Shown: positions 21,963 through 30,338 of the stretch, one piece after another
How positions within the stretch are numbered: position 1 is the stretch's first letter
Layout: each line of letters begins with the position of its first letter
Source of the DNA: Agathobacter rectalis ATCC 33656
GTDB taxonomy: Bacteria > Bacillota > Clostridia > Lachnospirales > Lachnospiraceae
DNA length: 64,000 nt
Direction: 5' to 3'
NCBI RefSeq assembly: GCF_000020605.1
Contig: NC_012781.1
Span: 1,427,501 to 1,491,500, forward strand
Made by a program: the position numbers and the translations under genes
Notes under the pieces: model-generated
What the model saw: only the letters and a program-made list of their open reading frames with translations
Database searches by the model: none
What the model was told of the DNA's origin: nothing

Positions 21963-22766
21963 ATGTTAGAATTATGCAGCATTGCCAGCGGCAGCAGTGG
22001 AAACTGTATATGCGTGGGTACGGATGATTGTCATGTGCTCATAGACGCGGGCATCAGCGGTAAGAAAATAGAAAACGGACTGAATGAATTTGATATGACT
22101 GCCACAGATATGCATGGGATTCTCGTGACACATGAGCATATAGACCATATCGCAGGGCTTGGTGTCATGGCAAGACGCTATCATATGCCGATTTATGCAA
22201 CAAAGGCCACAATCGGGGCCATAAAATGTACCAAATCCGTTGGAAATATAGATGATGAGCTGTTTCATCCTATTGAGGCAGGCGTCGATTTTACGATAGG
22301 TGATATAGAGTTTGAGCCGCTTCACATATCACATGATGCGGCTGATCCTGTCGCGTACAGATTTAAAAACGAAAATCATGCGATGGCAGTCGTGACAGAC
22401 CTTGGCACGTATGATGATGCACTGGTTTCAAAGCTTCAGAACCTGGATGGGCTGCTGCTTGAAGCCAATCATGATATAAATATGCTGCAGACAGGGGCAT
22501 ATCCGTATCCGCTCAAGCGCAGAATCATGGGTGACAGCGGACATTTGTCGAATGAGAGAAGCGGGCAGTTGTTATGCGAGCTTCTTCATGATAAATTTGG
22601 CTCAGTAATACTGGGACACCTTAGTAAAGAAAACAACTACGAAAAGCTGGCGTATGAAGCCGTCAGGCTTGAGGTCACAATGGGAGACAATCCATATAAG
22701 GCAAGTGATTTCCCTATGTATGTGGCTAAGAGAGACAGGGCATCAGACCGCATAGCCGTAGAATAA
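21963..22766 (+). CDS. WalJ/YycJ-like metallo-beta-lactamase-fold hydrolase
   Basis: A 267-residue single-domain MBL protein. The metal motif THEHIDH gives His57, His59, Asp61 and His62; SHDAADPVAY, VVTDLGTY, EANHDINM and LGHLSKENN supply the other ligands. ASGSSGNC at the N-terminus is typical of the YycJ/WalJ group, linked in other Firmicutes to DNA processing and cell-wall/division coordination. The start is 1 bp past the FtsA-like stop, so it is translationally coupled to that gene, which fits a division-related role. The substrate is not known. Confidence 0.87.
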   Translation: MLELCSIASGSSGNCICVGTDDCHVLIDAGISGKKIENGLNEFDMTATDMHGILVTHEHIDHIAGLGVMARRYHMPIYATKATIGAIKCTKSVGNIDDELFHPIEAGVDFTIGDIEFEPLHISHDAADPVAYRFKNENHAMAVVTDLGTYDDALVSKLQNLDGLLLEANHDINMLQTGAYPYPLKRRIMGDSGHLSNERSGQLLCELLHDKFGSVILGHLSKENNYEKLAYEAVRLEVTMGDNPYKASDFPMYVAKRDRASDRIAVE

Positions 22767-22788
22767 GAGAACAGGAGAATAAGTTGTT

Positions 22789-23073
22789 ATGGATAACACA
22801 AAGAACAAAGTAATCATCACAGTTGTTGGAAAAGACACAGTAGGAATCATCGCAAAGGTATGTACATATCTGTCAGAGGGCAGTGTAAACGTGCTTGATA
22901 TCTCACAGACTATCGTTTCAGGTTATTTCAACATGATGATGATTGTGGATATGGCAAATGCTACAGCTTCATTTGCAGAGATTTCTGACCAGCTTGATGC
23001 ACTTGGAGAAGAAATTGGTGTAACAATAAAGTGTCAGAAGGAAGAAATCTTTGAGATGATGCATCGAATCTAG
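22789..23073 (+). CDS. ACT-domain protein, UPF0237 type
   Basis: A 94-residue protein made almost entirely of one ACT domain (VIITVVGKDTVGIIAKVCTY, then LDISQTIVSGYFNMMMIVD), a fold that binds small ligands such as amino acids or nucleotides. The start follows CAGGAG. It sits 43 bp before the UPF0210 gene, a pairing seen across Firmicutes, so the two products probably act together. The ligand is unknown; proximity to the ZTP-controlled purine genes suggests a one-carbon or purine link, an inference from position only. Confidence 0.85.
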   Translation: MDNTKNKVIITVVGKDTVGIIAKVCTYLSEGSVNVLDISQTIVSGYFNMMMIVDMANATASFAEISDQLDALGEEIGVTIKCQKEEIFEMMHRI

Positions 23074-23116
23074 TTTAGCATAAAAATGTCATACACAGTT
23101 AAAGGAGAACAGCAAA

Positions 23117-24481
23117 ATGATAAATATTGGTGAAGTAATTGAGACCAATGACATGGTGGAGAAGGAAAATCTTGACGTGCGTACAATCACACTCGGTATC
23201 AGCCTGCTCGACTGTATAGACTCAGACCTTGCAAAGGTAAATGAGAATATCTACAACAAGATTACAACACTTGCAAAGAATCTTGTATCAACAGGAAAAG
23301 AGATAGAGAACAACTACTGTATCCCTATTGTAAACAAACGTATTTCAGTTACACCTATCGCCCTTGTCGGCGGTGCGGCCTGCAAGAGCTCAGAGGATTT
23401 TGTTACCATAGCAAAGACACTTGACAGAGCTGCCAAAGAGGTAGGTGTCAACTTCATCGGTGGATACTCAGCACTTGTATCAAAGGGCATGACAAAGGCG
23501 GATGAGCTTTTAATCAAATCCATCCCTCAGGCAATGCTTGAGACAGACCTGGTATGCAGCTCTGTAAATGTTGGCTCTACAAAAACCGGAATCAACATGG
23601 ATGCAGTAAAGCTGATTGGCGAGATGATAAAGGAGACAGCAGAGGTGACAAAACACCTTCCTGTATCAGGCTGTGCCAAGTTTGTAGTATTCTGCAACGC
23701 TCCTGATGACAATCCGTTTATGGCAGGAGCCTTCCATGGTGTGACAGAGGCTGATGCCATCATCAATGTAGGTGTCAGCGGACCCGGAGTAGTAAAGACT
23801 GCTCTTGAAAAGGTAAGAGGCGAGAACTTTGAGGTGCTCTGTGAGACAATCAAGAAGACAGCCTTCAAGGTTACACGAGTAGGACAGCTTGTGGCAAAGG
23901 AGGCTTCAAAGAAGCTTGGAGTGCCATTTGGAATCATAGACCTTTCACTTGCACCTACACCGGCTATCGGAGACTCTGTAGCTGATATTCTCTGTGAGAT
24001 AGGCTTAGAGAGAGCCGGAGCTCCGGGAACAACAGCAGCACTTGCACTCTTAAACGATCAGGTGAAAAAGGGCGGTATCATGGCATCCTCATATGTCGGC
24101 GGACTCTCAGGTGCCTTTATTCCGGTATCAGAGGATCAGGGAATGATAGATGCCGTAAACGATGGTGCACTCACCCTCGAAAAGCTTGAGGCTATGACCT
24201 GTGTGTGCTCAGTGGGACTTGACATGATTGCAATCCCGGGCGATACAAAGGCCACCACAATTTCAGGAATTATTGCAGATGAGATGGCTATCGGTATGAT
24301 AAACCAGAAGACAACAGCCTGCAGACTGCTTCCGGCAATCGGAAAGGATGTAGGTGATGTGGTAGAAATCGGAGGACTCCTTGGAAGTGCACCGGTTATG
24401 CCGGTAAACAGATTCTCTTGTGATGCATTTGTAAATCGTGGAGGAAGAATCCCGGCACCTATTCATAGCTTTAAAAATTAG
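23117..24481 (+). CDS. UPF0210 (PFL) family protein
   Basis: A 454-residue cytoplasmic protein of the conserved UPF0210 family. Family blocks visible include [19 protein letters not shown]-like [63 protein letters not shown] and a Gly-rich [11 protein letters not shown] end. The name PFL reflects an old pyruvate-formate-lyase annotation, but no glycyl-radical motif is present. Length is normal. It is the last gene before a strong terminator at 24502 and is paired with the ACT gene. The biochemical function is not established to my knowledge. Confidence 0.88.
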   Translation: MINIGEVIETNDMVEKENLDVRTITLGISLLDCIDSDLAKVNENIYNKITTLAKNLVSTGKEIENNYCIPIVNKRISVTPIALVGGAACKSSEDFVTIAKTLDRAAKEVGVNFIGGYSALVSKGMTKADELLIKSIPQAMLETDLVCSSVNVGSTKTGINMDAVKLIGEMIKETAEVTKHLPVSGCAKFVVFCNAPDDNPFMAGAFHGVTEADAIINVGVSGPGVVKTALEKVRGENFEVLCETIKKTAFKVTRVGQLVAKEASKKLGVPFGIIDLSLAPTPAIGDSVADILCEIGLERAGAPGTTAALALLNDQVKKGGIMASSYVGGLSGAFIPVSEDQGMIDAVNDGALTLEKLEAMTCVCSVGLDMIAIPGDTKATTISGIIADEMAIGMINQKTTACRLLPAIGKDVGDVVEIGGLLGSAPVMPVNRFSCDAFVNRGGRIPAPIHSFKN

Positions 24482-24501
24482 TAAATAATGGCATTGTTTA
24501 C

Positions 24502-24547
24502 AAGCATGTACTTATAAGAATAACTTATAAGTACATGCTTATTTTAA
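24502..24547 (+). terminator. Terminator after UPF0210
   Basis: AGCATGTACTTATAAG pairs perfectly (16 bp) with CTTATAAGTACATGCT around a short AATAA loop, followed by TATTTTAAA. It isolates the upstream operon from the riboswitch unit. Confidence 0.85.
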
Positions 24548-24555
24548 AGTGGTAC

Positions 24556-24584
24556 TTGACAATGACAAAAATACATGCTTAAAT
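24556..24584 (+). promoter_or_regulatory. Promoter of the riboswitch-controlled purine unit
   Basis: TTGACA (24556-24561), a 17-bp spacer and TTAAAT (24579-24584). The predicted start near 24591 coincides with the first base of the riboswitch P1 stem. Confidence 0.65.
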
Positions 24585-24589
24585 AAAGA

Positions 24590-24660
24590 CAGTTATATGA
24601 CTGACGGAAGTGGATAACCACATGGAGTATAACAGTTGATTGCCGACCGTCTGGGCGCAC
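24590..24660 (+). ncRNA. ZTP (ZMP) riboswitch aptamer, pfl motif
   Basis: The stretch carries the pfl-motif order: P1 strand GTTATA (24592-24597), the GACTGACGGAA block, hairpin GTGG-ATAA-CCAC, CATGGAG, the closing strand TATAAC (24628-24633), a linker, then CCGACCGTCTGGGCGCA. The last block corresponds to the conserved CCGCCUGGGC segment that contacts the ligand. Known members bind Z nucleotides (AICAR phosphates), which accumulate when 10-formyl-THF is short, and turn on purine or one-carbon genes. Here the two genes downstream consume exactly that chemistry. The GACCGTC of the aptamer is also the 5' arm of the terminator at 24645-24719, so ligand binding and termination exclude each other. 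I recognised this by eye; covariance scoring was not possible. Confidence 0.85.
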
Positions 24661-24719
24661 ATTTATATAAGTTTCCTGCAGAGCTTTATATTATTATGTG
24701 TGTTCGGACGGTCTTTTTT
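24645..24719 (+). terminator. Expression-platform terminator of the ZTP riboswitch
   Basis: GACCGTC (24645-24651) pairs with GACGGTC (24707-24713), the stem is extended by GCACAT against ATGTGT, and six T follow (24714-24719). Sharing of the 5' arm with the aptamer explains on-switch control. Confidence 0.85.
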
Positions 24720-24782
24720 ATTCCGGCAGGCCCGAGTAATTTGGGGATGCAGACCACATTATCAGAAAACATGGAGGATGAC

Positions 24783-25496
24783 ATGGAAAGAGTATCATTA
24801 GCAAAGGAATTATCAAGCACAACATACCCTGGCAGAGGTATCGTAATCGGCCGCACAAAGGATGGTAAGAAGGCTGTAACAGCATACTTTATCATGGGCA
24901 GAAGCGAAAACAGTCGCAACAGAGTATTTGTAGAGGATGGCGAGGGCATCAGAACACAGGCATTTGACCCTTCAAAGCTTGAGGATCCAAGTCTTATCAT
25001 TTACGCACCTGTAAGAGTGCTTGGCAACAAGACAATTGTCACAAATGGTGACCAGACAGATACTATCTATGAGCTGATGGACAAGCAGCAGACATTTGAG
25101 CAGGCATTAAGGACAAGAGAGTTTGAGCCTGACGCTCCTAACTATACACCAAGAATTTCAGGAATCATGCATATTGACAATGGCGAGTTCAATTACGCTA
25201 TGTCAATCTTAAAGAGCAATAACGGTAATCCTGATGCATGCAACAGATACACATTTGCATACTCAGCACCGGTTGCAGGAGAGGGACATTTCATCCATAC
25301 ATATATGGGCGATGGCAATCCACTGCCAAGCTTTGAGGGTGAGCCTACATGGGTAGACATCGAGGGAGATATCGATGAGTTTACCGATATGGTATGGGAG
25401 AACTTAAACGAAGACAATAAGGTATCACTTTTTGTCAGATATATTGATATCGCAACAGGCGAGTATGAGAGCAGAATCGTAAACAAAAACAAATAA
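24783..25496 (+). CDS. IMP cyclohydrolase (PurO-like, stand-alone)
   Basis: A 237-residue protein starting MERVSLAKELSSTTYPGRG, with the IMP_cyclohyd/PurO-type pattern GRGIVIGRTKDGKKAVTAYF and GRSENSRNRVF. It should close FAICAR to IMP, the last step of purine synthesis, and replaces the cyclohydrolase half of the usual bifunctional PurH. The ATG at 24783 has GGAGG at the right distance. A longer open frame starting at 24636 lies inside the riboswitch and terminator and cannot be the true start. It is the first gene under the ZTP riboswitch, and the transformylase follows 59 bp later with its own good ribosome site. Confidence 0.87.
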   Translation: MERVSLAKELSSTTYPGRGIVIGRTKDGKKAVTAYFIMGRSENSRNRVFVEDGEGIRTQAFDPSKLEDPSLIIYAPVRVLGNKTIVTNGDQTDTIYELMDKQQTFEQALRTREFEPDAPNYTPRISGIMHIDNGEFNYAMSILKSNNGNPDACNRYTFAYSAPVAGEGHFIHTYMGDGNPLPSFEGEPTWVDIEGDIDEFTDMVWENLNEDNKVSLFVRYIDIATGEYESRIVNKNK

Positions 25497-25555
25497 AACA
25501 CTATATAAACGGTCAAATATACAAGATAAGCAGATAAAAACAGGAGAACAGAAAA

Positions 25556-26734
25556 ATGCAGGAATACGAATTAAAATACGGATGTAATCCAAATCAGAAA
25601 CCAGCCAGAATATTTATGAAGGAGGGAGAGCTTCCTATAAAAGTGCTTAACGGCAGAGCCGGATATATCAACTTCCTTGATGCCTTTAACGGATGGCAGC
25701 TTGTAAGAGAGCTTAAGAAGGCAACAGGTCTTCCGGCCGCAACATCCTTCAAGCATGTTTCACCTGCAGGTGCAGCAGTAGGACAGCCACTTTCAGATGT
25801 GGAGAAAAAGATTTACTGGGTTGATGATATGGATATTGAGTTTACACCGCTTGCAAATGCATACATCAGAGCAAGAGGAGCTGACAGAATGTCATCATTT
25901 GGTGATTTTATTTCACTTTCAGATGTATGTGACAAGAGCACTGCACTTGTAATCAAGAGAGAGGTATCAGACGGTGTTATCGCTCCGGGCTACACAGACG
26001 AGGCTCTTGAGATTTTAAAGGCTAAGAAAAACGGCAATTACTGTGTTATCGAGATTGACCCGTCATATGAGCCGGCACCTATCGAGAGAAAGGATGTATT
26101 TGGCATCACATTTGAGCAGGGCAGAAACGAGCTTCATATTGATGACGATTTCTTCTCAAATATTGTGACAGAGAACAAGGAGCTCACAGAGCAGGCTAAG
26201 ATCGATCTGGCAATCTCTATGATTACATTAAAGTATACACAGTCAAACTCTGTATGCTATGTAAAGGGCGGCCAGGCAATCGGTATCGGAGCAGGCCAGC
26301 AGTCTCGTATCCACTGTACCAGACTTGCAGGCTCAAAGGCAGACAACTGGTGGCTTCGTCAGTCTCCACAGGTGCTTGGACTTCAGTTCGTGGATGGTAT
26401 CAGACGTGCAGACCGCGACAATACTATTGACCTTTATATCGGTGAGGATTATATGGATGTGCTTGCAGAGGGCGAGTGGCAGAAGTTCTTCAAGGTAAAG
26501 CCGGACGTATTTACAGCAGAGGAGAAGAGAGCATGGCTTGACAAGAATACAGATGTAGCACTTGGATCTGATGCATTCTTCCCATTTGGTGACAACATTG
26601 AGCGTGCTCACAAGAGTGGCGTGAAGTATGTAGCACAGCCGGGTGGATCTGTGAGAGATGACCATGTTATTGAGACATGTAATAAGTACGGTATGGTAAT
26701 GAGCTTTACAGGAATCAGACTTTTCCATCACTAA
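25556..26734 (+). CDS. AICAR transformylase (PurH formyltransferase domain, stand-alone)
   Basis: A 392-residue protein equivalent to the C-terminal AICARFT part of PurH. It contains TSFKHVSPAGAAVG, with the Lys-His pair used in catalysis, TQSNSVCYVKGGQAIGIGAG, QQSRIHCTRLAG and PFGDNIERAHKSGVKYVAQP. It transfers formyl from 10-formyl-THF to AICAR to give FAICAR. There is no N-terminal MGS-like cyclohydrolase domain; that activity is supplied by the gene just upstream. The start follows ACAGGAGAA. Both genes are expected to be released from termination when Z nucleotides accumulate, that is when this enzyme is starved of folate. Confidence 0.93.
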   Translation: MQEYELKYGCNPNQKPARIFMKEGELPIKVLNGRAGYINFLDAFNGWQLVRELKKATGLPAATSFKHVSPAGAAVGQPLSDVEKKIYWVDDMDIEFTPLANAYIRARGADRMSSFGDFISLSDVCDKSTALVIKREVSDGVIAPGYTDEALEILKAKKNGNYCVIEIDPSYEPAPIERKDVFGITFEQGRNELHIDDDFFSNIVTENKELTEQAKIDLAISMITLKYTQSNSVCYVKGGQAIGIGAGQQSRIHCTRLAGSKADNWWLRQSPQVLGLQFVDGIRRADRDNTIDLYIGEDYMDVLAEGEWQKFFKVKPDVFTAEEKRAWLDKNTDVALGSDAFFPFGDNIERAHKSGVKYVAQPGGSVRDDHVIETCNKYGMVMSFTGIRLFHH

Positions 26735-26781
26735 TCACAAGGTATAGCGGCTATTAAGCTGAATTTAAGCACAATAAGTAA

Positions 26782-26810
26782 TTCAATAATAGGGGACTTC
26801 ATGATATAAT
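26782..26810 (+). promoter_or_regulatory. Promoter of addBA
   Basis: TTCAAT (26782-26787), a 17-bp spacer and TATAAT (26805-26810), 43 bp before addB. Confidence 0.55.
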
Positions 26811-26853
26811 TACAGTATACATTTTACACAGTAGTTAATCATGGAGTCTTTTT

Positions 26854-29800
26854 ATGTCATTACAGTTTATCACAGGTAATTCAGGAAACGGAAAAACAAA
26901 ATATCTCTTTAACAGGATAGTGAAAGAGGCAAAGGCAAACCCAAGGGACAATTATCTTGTAATAGTGCCTGAGCAGTTTACAATGCAGACGCAGAGACAG
27001 CTTGTAGATTTGTCGGAGAATAAAGCTATCATGAATATAGATGTGCTAAGCTTTAAGCGCTTAGCCTACAGAGTGTTTGATGAGCTTGGAATCACAAATC
27101 TCACGGTGCTTGAGGAGACAGGTAAGAACCTTGTACTCAGAAAGCTTGCGGCACAGGAGGCGGATAAGCTTGGCGTAATAGGCAGAAACTTAAACCGCAT
27201 CGGCTATATAAGCGAGGTGAAGTCACTGCTTTCGGAGCTTGTGCAGTACAATATATCACCTGAGGAGCTCGGAAGATATATTGCCTCAGGCATGCTATCG
27301 GATACACTTTCAGATAAGCTTAAGGATGTGCTCGTGCTATACGAAGCATTTGAGAAGTTTATGCAGGACAAATATATCACTGCAGAGGAAATACTTAATG
27401 TGCTTAGCAATGTGGCGGAGGAGTCTGCAATTCTTAGAAATTCAGTCATTGCATTTGATGAATTTACCGGATTTACACCTATACAGAACCAGCTCATCAA
27501 AAAGCTCTTTGTCATTTCAAAGAAAATATATGTAACGCTCACAATAGACTGTCGTGAGGATATCTTTAAGAGCAGAGGCATGCAGGAGCTGTTTGACATG
27601 CCAAAAAGGACAGTGAAATCACTCACCGAAATGGCAGCGTTTTATGGCATAGAAGTCGAGGAACCTATTATCCTTGATAAAAACTACCGGCTTGCAGAAA
27701 ACGAAGAGCTAAGCTTTATGGAACAGCAGCTTTTCAGAAAACGAAGAAGCTCCTTTAAAAAAGCACCAAAGCACATTCATATAGACTGTCTGCGTGACCC
27801 GAAGCAGGAGCTGACAAAGATAGCCAGAAGAATTAATGAGCTTGTAAGGAACGAAAACCTGCGTTACCGAGATATTGCTATAGTCACAGGAGATGTGAAT
27901 ATATATGCAGGTTATGTGCGTGAAATATTTGACAAATACAATATTCCTTACTTTATCGATGCCACACAGGAGATACTTTTCCATCCGTTTATTGAGTTTA
28001 TCAGGTCAATACCCGATATTGCGGCACAAAATTTCTCGGCAGATGCGGTGTTCAGATTTTTGCGGTGCGGCTTTACGGAGCTTTCGGCCAGTGAAATAGA
28101 TGTACTTGAAAACTACGTGCTCGCCTGTGGAGTAAGAGGTAAAAGCGCATGGGACAAAAAGTGGGTCAGGCTGCCAAAGCATAAGGCAGGCTATGACATT
28201 GAGCTTTTAAACCAAAGCAGGGAGTATATAATGGAGCTGCTAAAGCCGGTATATCAGGTGTTTTCCGATAAAAAGTCAACGGTAAAGGACTATGTGCTCG
28301 CTATATATAAGCTGATAGTTTTGCTTGATATACCTGATAAGCTTGCAAAAAAGGAGCAGGCACTGCTTGATGCAGGGGACCAGACCGCATCAAAGGAATA
28401 TGGACAGATATACAAAATAGTCATGCAGCTCTTTGAAAAATATGTGGCGGTGCTGGGCGATGAATGCATGGATGCAGAGGAATTTACACAGATACTGGAT
28501 GCAGGACTGGATGCGGCAGATGTAGCAGTCATACCGCCGGGATACGACACTGTGACCATCGGAGATATTGAGAGAACGCGTCTGACCAACATAAAGGTCA
28601 TGTTTTTTGCAGGCGTAAACGATGGGATTGTGCCAAAGGCAGCAGGAAGAGGCGGCATCATATCACAGTATGAGAGAGAGGCACTTAAGGAGCTGGATAT
28701 AGAGCTTGCGCCTGGGGCAAGGGAGCAGGCATTTATACAGAGGTTTTATCTGTATCTGAACATGACAAAGCCATCCAGGGAGCTTTATATCAGCTATACG
28801 AGACTTGACAGTGAAAAAAAGGCTGCCCAGCCATCGTACCTCATAGGTATATTAAAGGGGATGTTTCCGGAGCTTGTCGTGACTGAGACAGAGGATGTAG
28901 AACAGCTTTTGGATATATCAAGCAGGCAGAGTGCTCTGGATTATCTGCTGTCAAATGAGGTGGATGACAGATGGTGCGAGATTGCAGCAGCAGTGATGTT
29001 CTATGACGCATCAGTCAGTGATGCAGGGGACGGTAATGAAGTAGACGATAAAGCATTTACTCAAAAAAATTCTGTGGAGCGGCTCATCAATGCAAGGTTT
29101 GAGCATTATTCAAAGGATCCGATTAGCCGAAATGTGGCAAGAAGCATATACGGCAGACACATGGAGGGCAGTATCACGCGCTTTGAGCAGTTTGCCAGAT
29201 GTGCATATGCGCATTTTTTAAATTATGGATTGAGGCTTACAGAGCGTGAGGAGAGCGGCTTTACATCTCTTGATATGGGTAATATATACCATGAAGCACT
29301 GGAAAGATACAGTAAGAAGCTTGATAGGGAGAGTACTGACTGGTTTAGCGTGACAGATGCAAAAAGGGATGAGCTTGCGATGGAAGCAATAAATGAGGTG
29401 ATTGATGAGTATGCAGGCTTTGGCATATTTGATACAGCGGAAAGCCAACATTCGATATCACATATGAAGGCGGTCTTTAAGCAGACAGTATGGGCACTTA
29501 CAACCCAGATACGAAGAGGCAGCTTTGTGCCTGAGAGGTTTGAGTTTTCTTTTTACGAGAGCCTTGATATGGCAAATGATGTGACGGTTGATATAAAGGG
29601 ACGCGTGGACAGGACTGACACATATACGGATGAGGACAGGCTTTTTGTGAAGGTACTGGATTACAAGTCGGGAAATACAGTTTTTGACCTGGTGAAGCTG
29701 TACTATGGCACGCAGCTTCAGCTTGCAGTGTACATGGACGCTGTCATGGAACAAAAGAAAGAGGCGCTAAAGCAGGTAAGTGTGGAGCCGGGCGGTATGC

Positions 29801-30324
29801 TGTACTATCACATCGACGATCCTGTAATTGATTTAAAGGATGTGACACCGGGCACTGAGCTGTCTGAGGAAGAAATCAATCAGATGATATTAAAGAAGCT
29901 CAAGCCTGACGGGCTTATCAACTCGGACGAAAAGGCATACAGAGGCATGGACAGGGACTTTGAGAAAAGCTCTGACGTAATCCCTGTCACCTTAAAAAAG
30001 GATCAGACACCGGCTGCAGGCTCAAAGGTGGCAAACGCCGAAGAGTTTGATGTGATAACAAGGTTTGCGCGAGAGAAGCTTCGCGAGATAGGAAGAGAAA
30101 TATACGATGGAAATGTTGACGTCAATCCTATCAAGAACAAGAAAATAGACAGCTGCGCATATTGCGCTTTTCAGGCCATATGCAGGTATGATTCAAGGAT
30201 ACCGGGCTTTAGCGAAAGAAGCTTTAACGGTGACAATAAGGAAGATGTACTTGATAAAATGCGTACACAGATTGCAGCGGCAGAGCATGAAGCATGCTAT
30301 GGAGATAATAATATAAAGCCATAA
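26854..30324 (+). CDS. addB: ATP-dependent nuclease subunit AddB
   Basis: A 1156-residue partner of AddA in the RecBCD-like helicase-nuclease for double-strand break repair. The Walker A is GNSGNGKT at residues 8-15. The C-terminal nuclease has VLDYKSGN near residue 935. Four cysteines in the pattern C-x316-C-x2-C-x5-C (Cys near 783, then DSCAYCAFQAICRYD near 1100-1109) match the AddB iron-sulfur staple. The length is typical. The start at 26854 follows TGGAG. addA begins 14 bp past the stop, so both subunits are made from one message. Confidence 0.96.
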   Translation: MSLQFITGNSGNGKTKYLFNRIVKEAKANPRDNYLVIVPEQFTMQTQRQLVDLSENKAIMNIDVLSFKRLAYRVFDELGITNLTVLEETGKNLVLRKLAAQEADKLGVIGRNLNRIGYISEVKSLLSELVQYNISPEELGRYIASGMLSDTLSDKLKDVLVLYEAFEKFMQDKYITAEEILNVLSNVAEESAILRNSVIAFDEFTGFTPIQNQLIKKLFVISKKIYVTLTIDCREDIFKSRGMQELFDMPKRTVKSLTEMAAFYGIEVEEPIILDKNYRLAENEELSFMEQQLFRKRRSSFKKAPKHIHIDCLRDPKQELTKIARRINELVRNENLRYRDIAIVTGDVNIYAGYVREIFDKYNIPYFIDATQEILFHPFIEFIRSIPDIAAQNFSADAVFRFLRCGFTELSASEIDVLENYVLACGVRGKSAWDKKWVRLPKHKAGYDIELLNQSREYIMELLKPVYQVFSDKKSTVKDYVLAIYKLIVLLDIPDKLAKKEQALLDAGDQTASKEYGQIYKIVMQLFEKYVAVLGDECMDAEEFTQILDAGLDAADVAVIPPGYDTVTIGDIERTRLTNIKVMFFAGVNDGIVPKAAGRGGIISQYEREALKELDIELAPGAREQAFIQRFYLYLNMTKPSRELYISYTRLDSEKKAAQPSYLIGILKGMFPELVVTETEDVEQLLDISSRQSALDYLLSNEVDDRWCEIAAAVMFYDASVSDAGDGNEVDDKAFTQKNSVERLINARFEHYSKDPISRNVARSIYGRHMEGSITRFEQFARCAYAHFLNYGLRLTEREESGFTSLDMGNIYHEALERYSKKLDRESTDWFSVTDAKRDELAMEAINEVIDEYAGFGIFDTAESQHSISHMKAVFKQTVWALTTQIRRGSFVPERFEFSFYESLDMANDVTVDIKGRVDRTDTYTDEDRLFVKVLDYKSGNTVFDLVKLYYGTQLQLAVYMDAVMEQKKEALKQVSVEPGGMLYYHIDDPVIDLKDVTPGTELSEEEINQMILKKLKPDGLINSDEKAYRGMDRDFEKSSDVIPVTLKKDQTPAAGSKVANAEEFDVITRFAREKLREIGREIYDGNVDVNPIKNKKIDSCAYCAFQAICRYDSRIPGFSERSFNGDNKEDVLDKMRTQIAAAEHEACYGDNNIKP

Positions 30325-30338
30325 TCGGGAGACATAAT

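Noticed and set aside
23117-24481. Pyruvate formate-lyase, as the old PFL name implies
   Set aside because: No glycyl-radical motif or Cys-Cys active site; the sequence fits UPF0210.
24636-24782. N-terminal extension of the IMP cyclohydrolase
   Set aside because: The 49 extra codons lie in the riboswitch and terminator, have no family match and no ribosome site; ATG 24783 has GGAGG.
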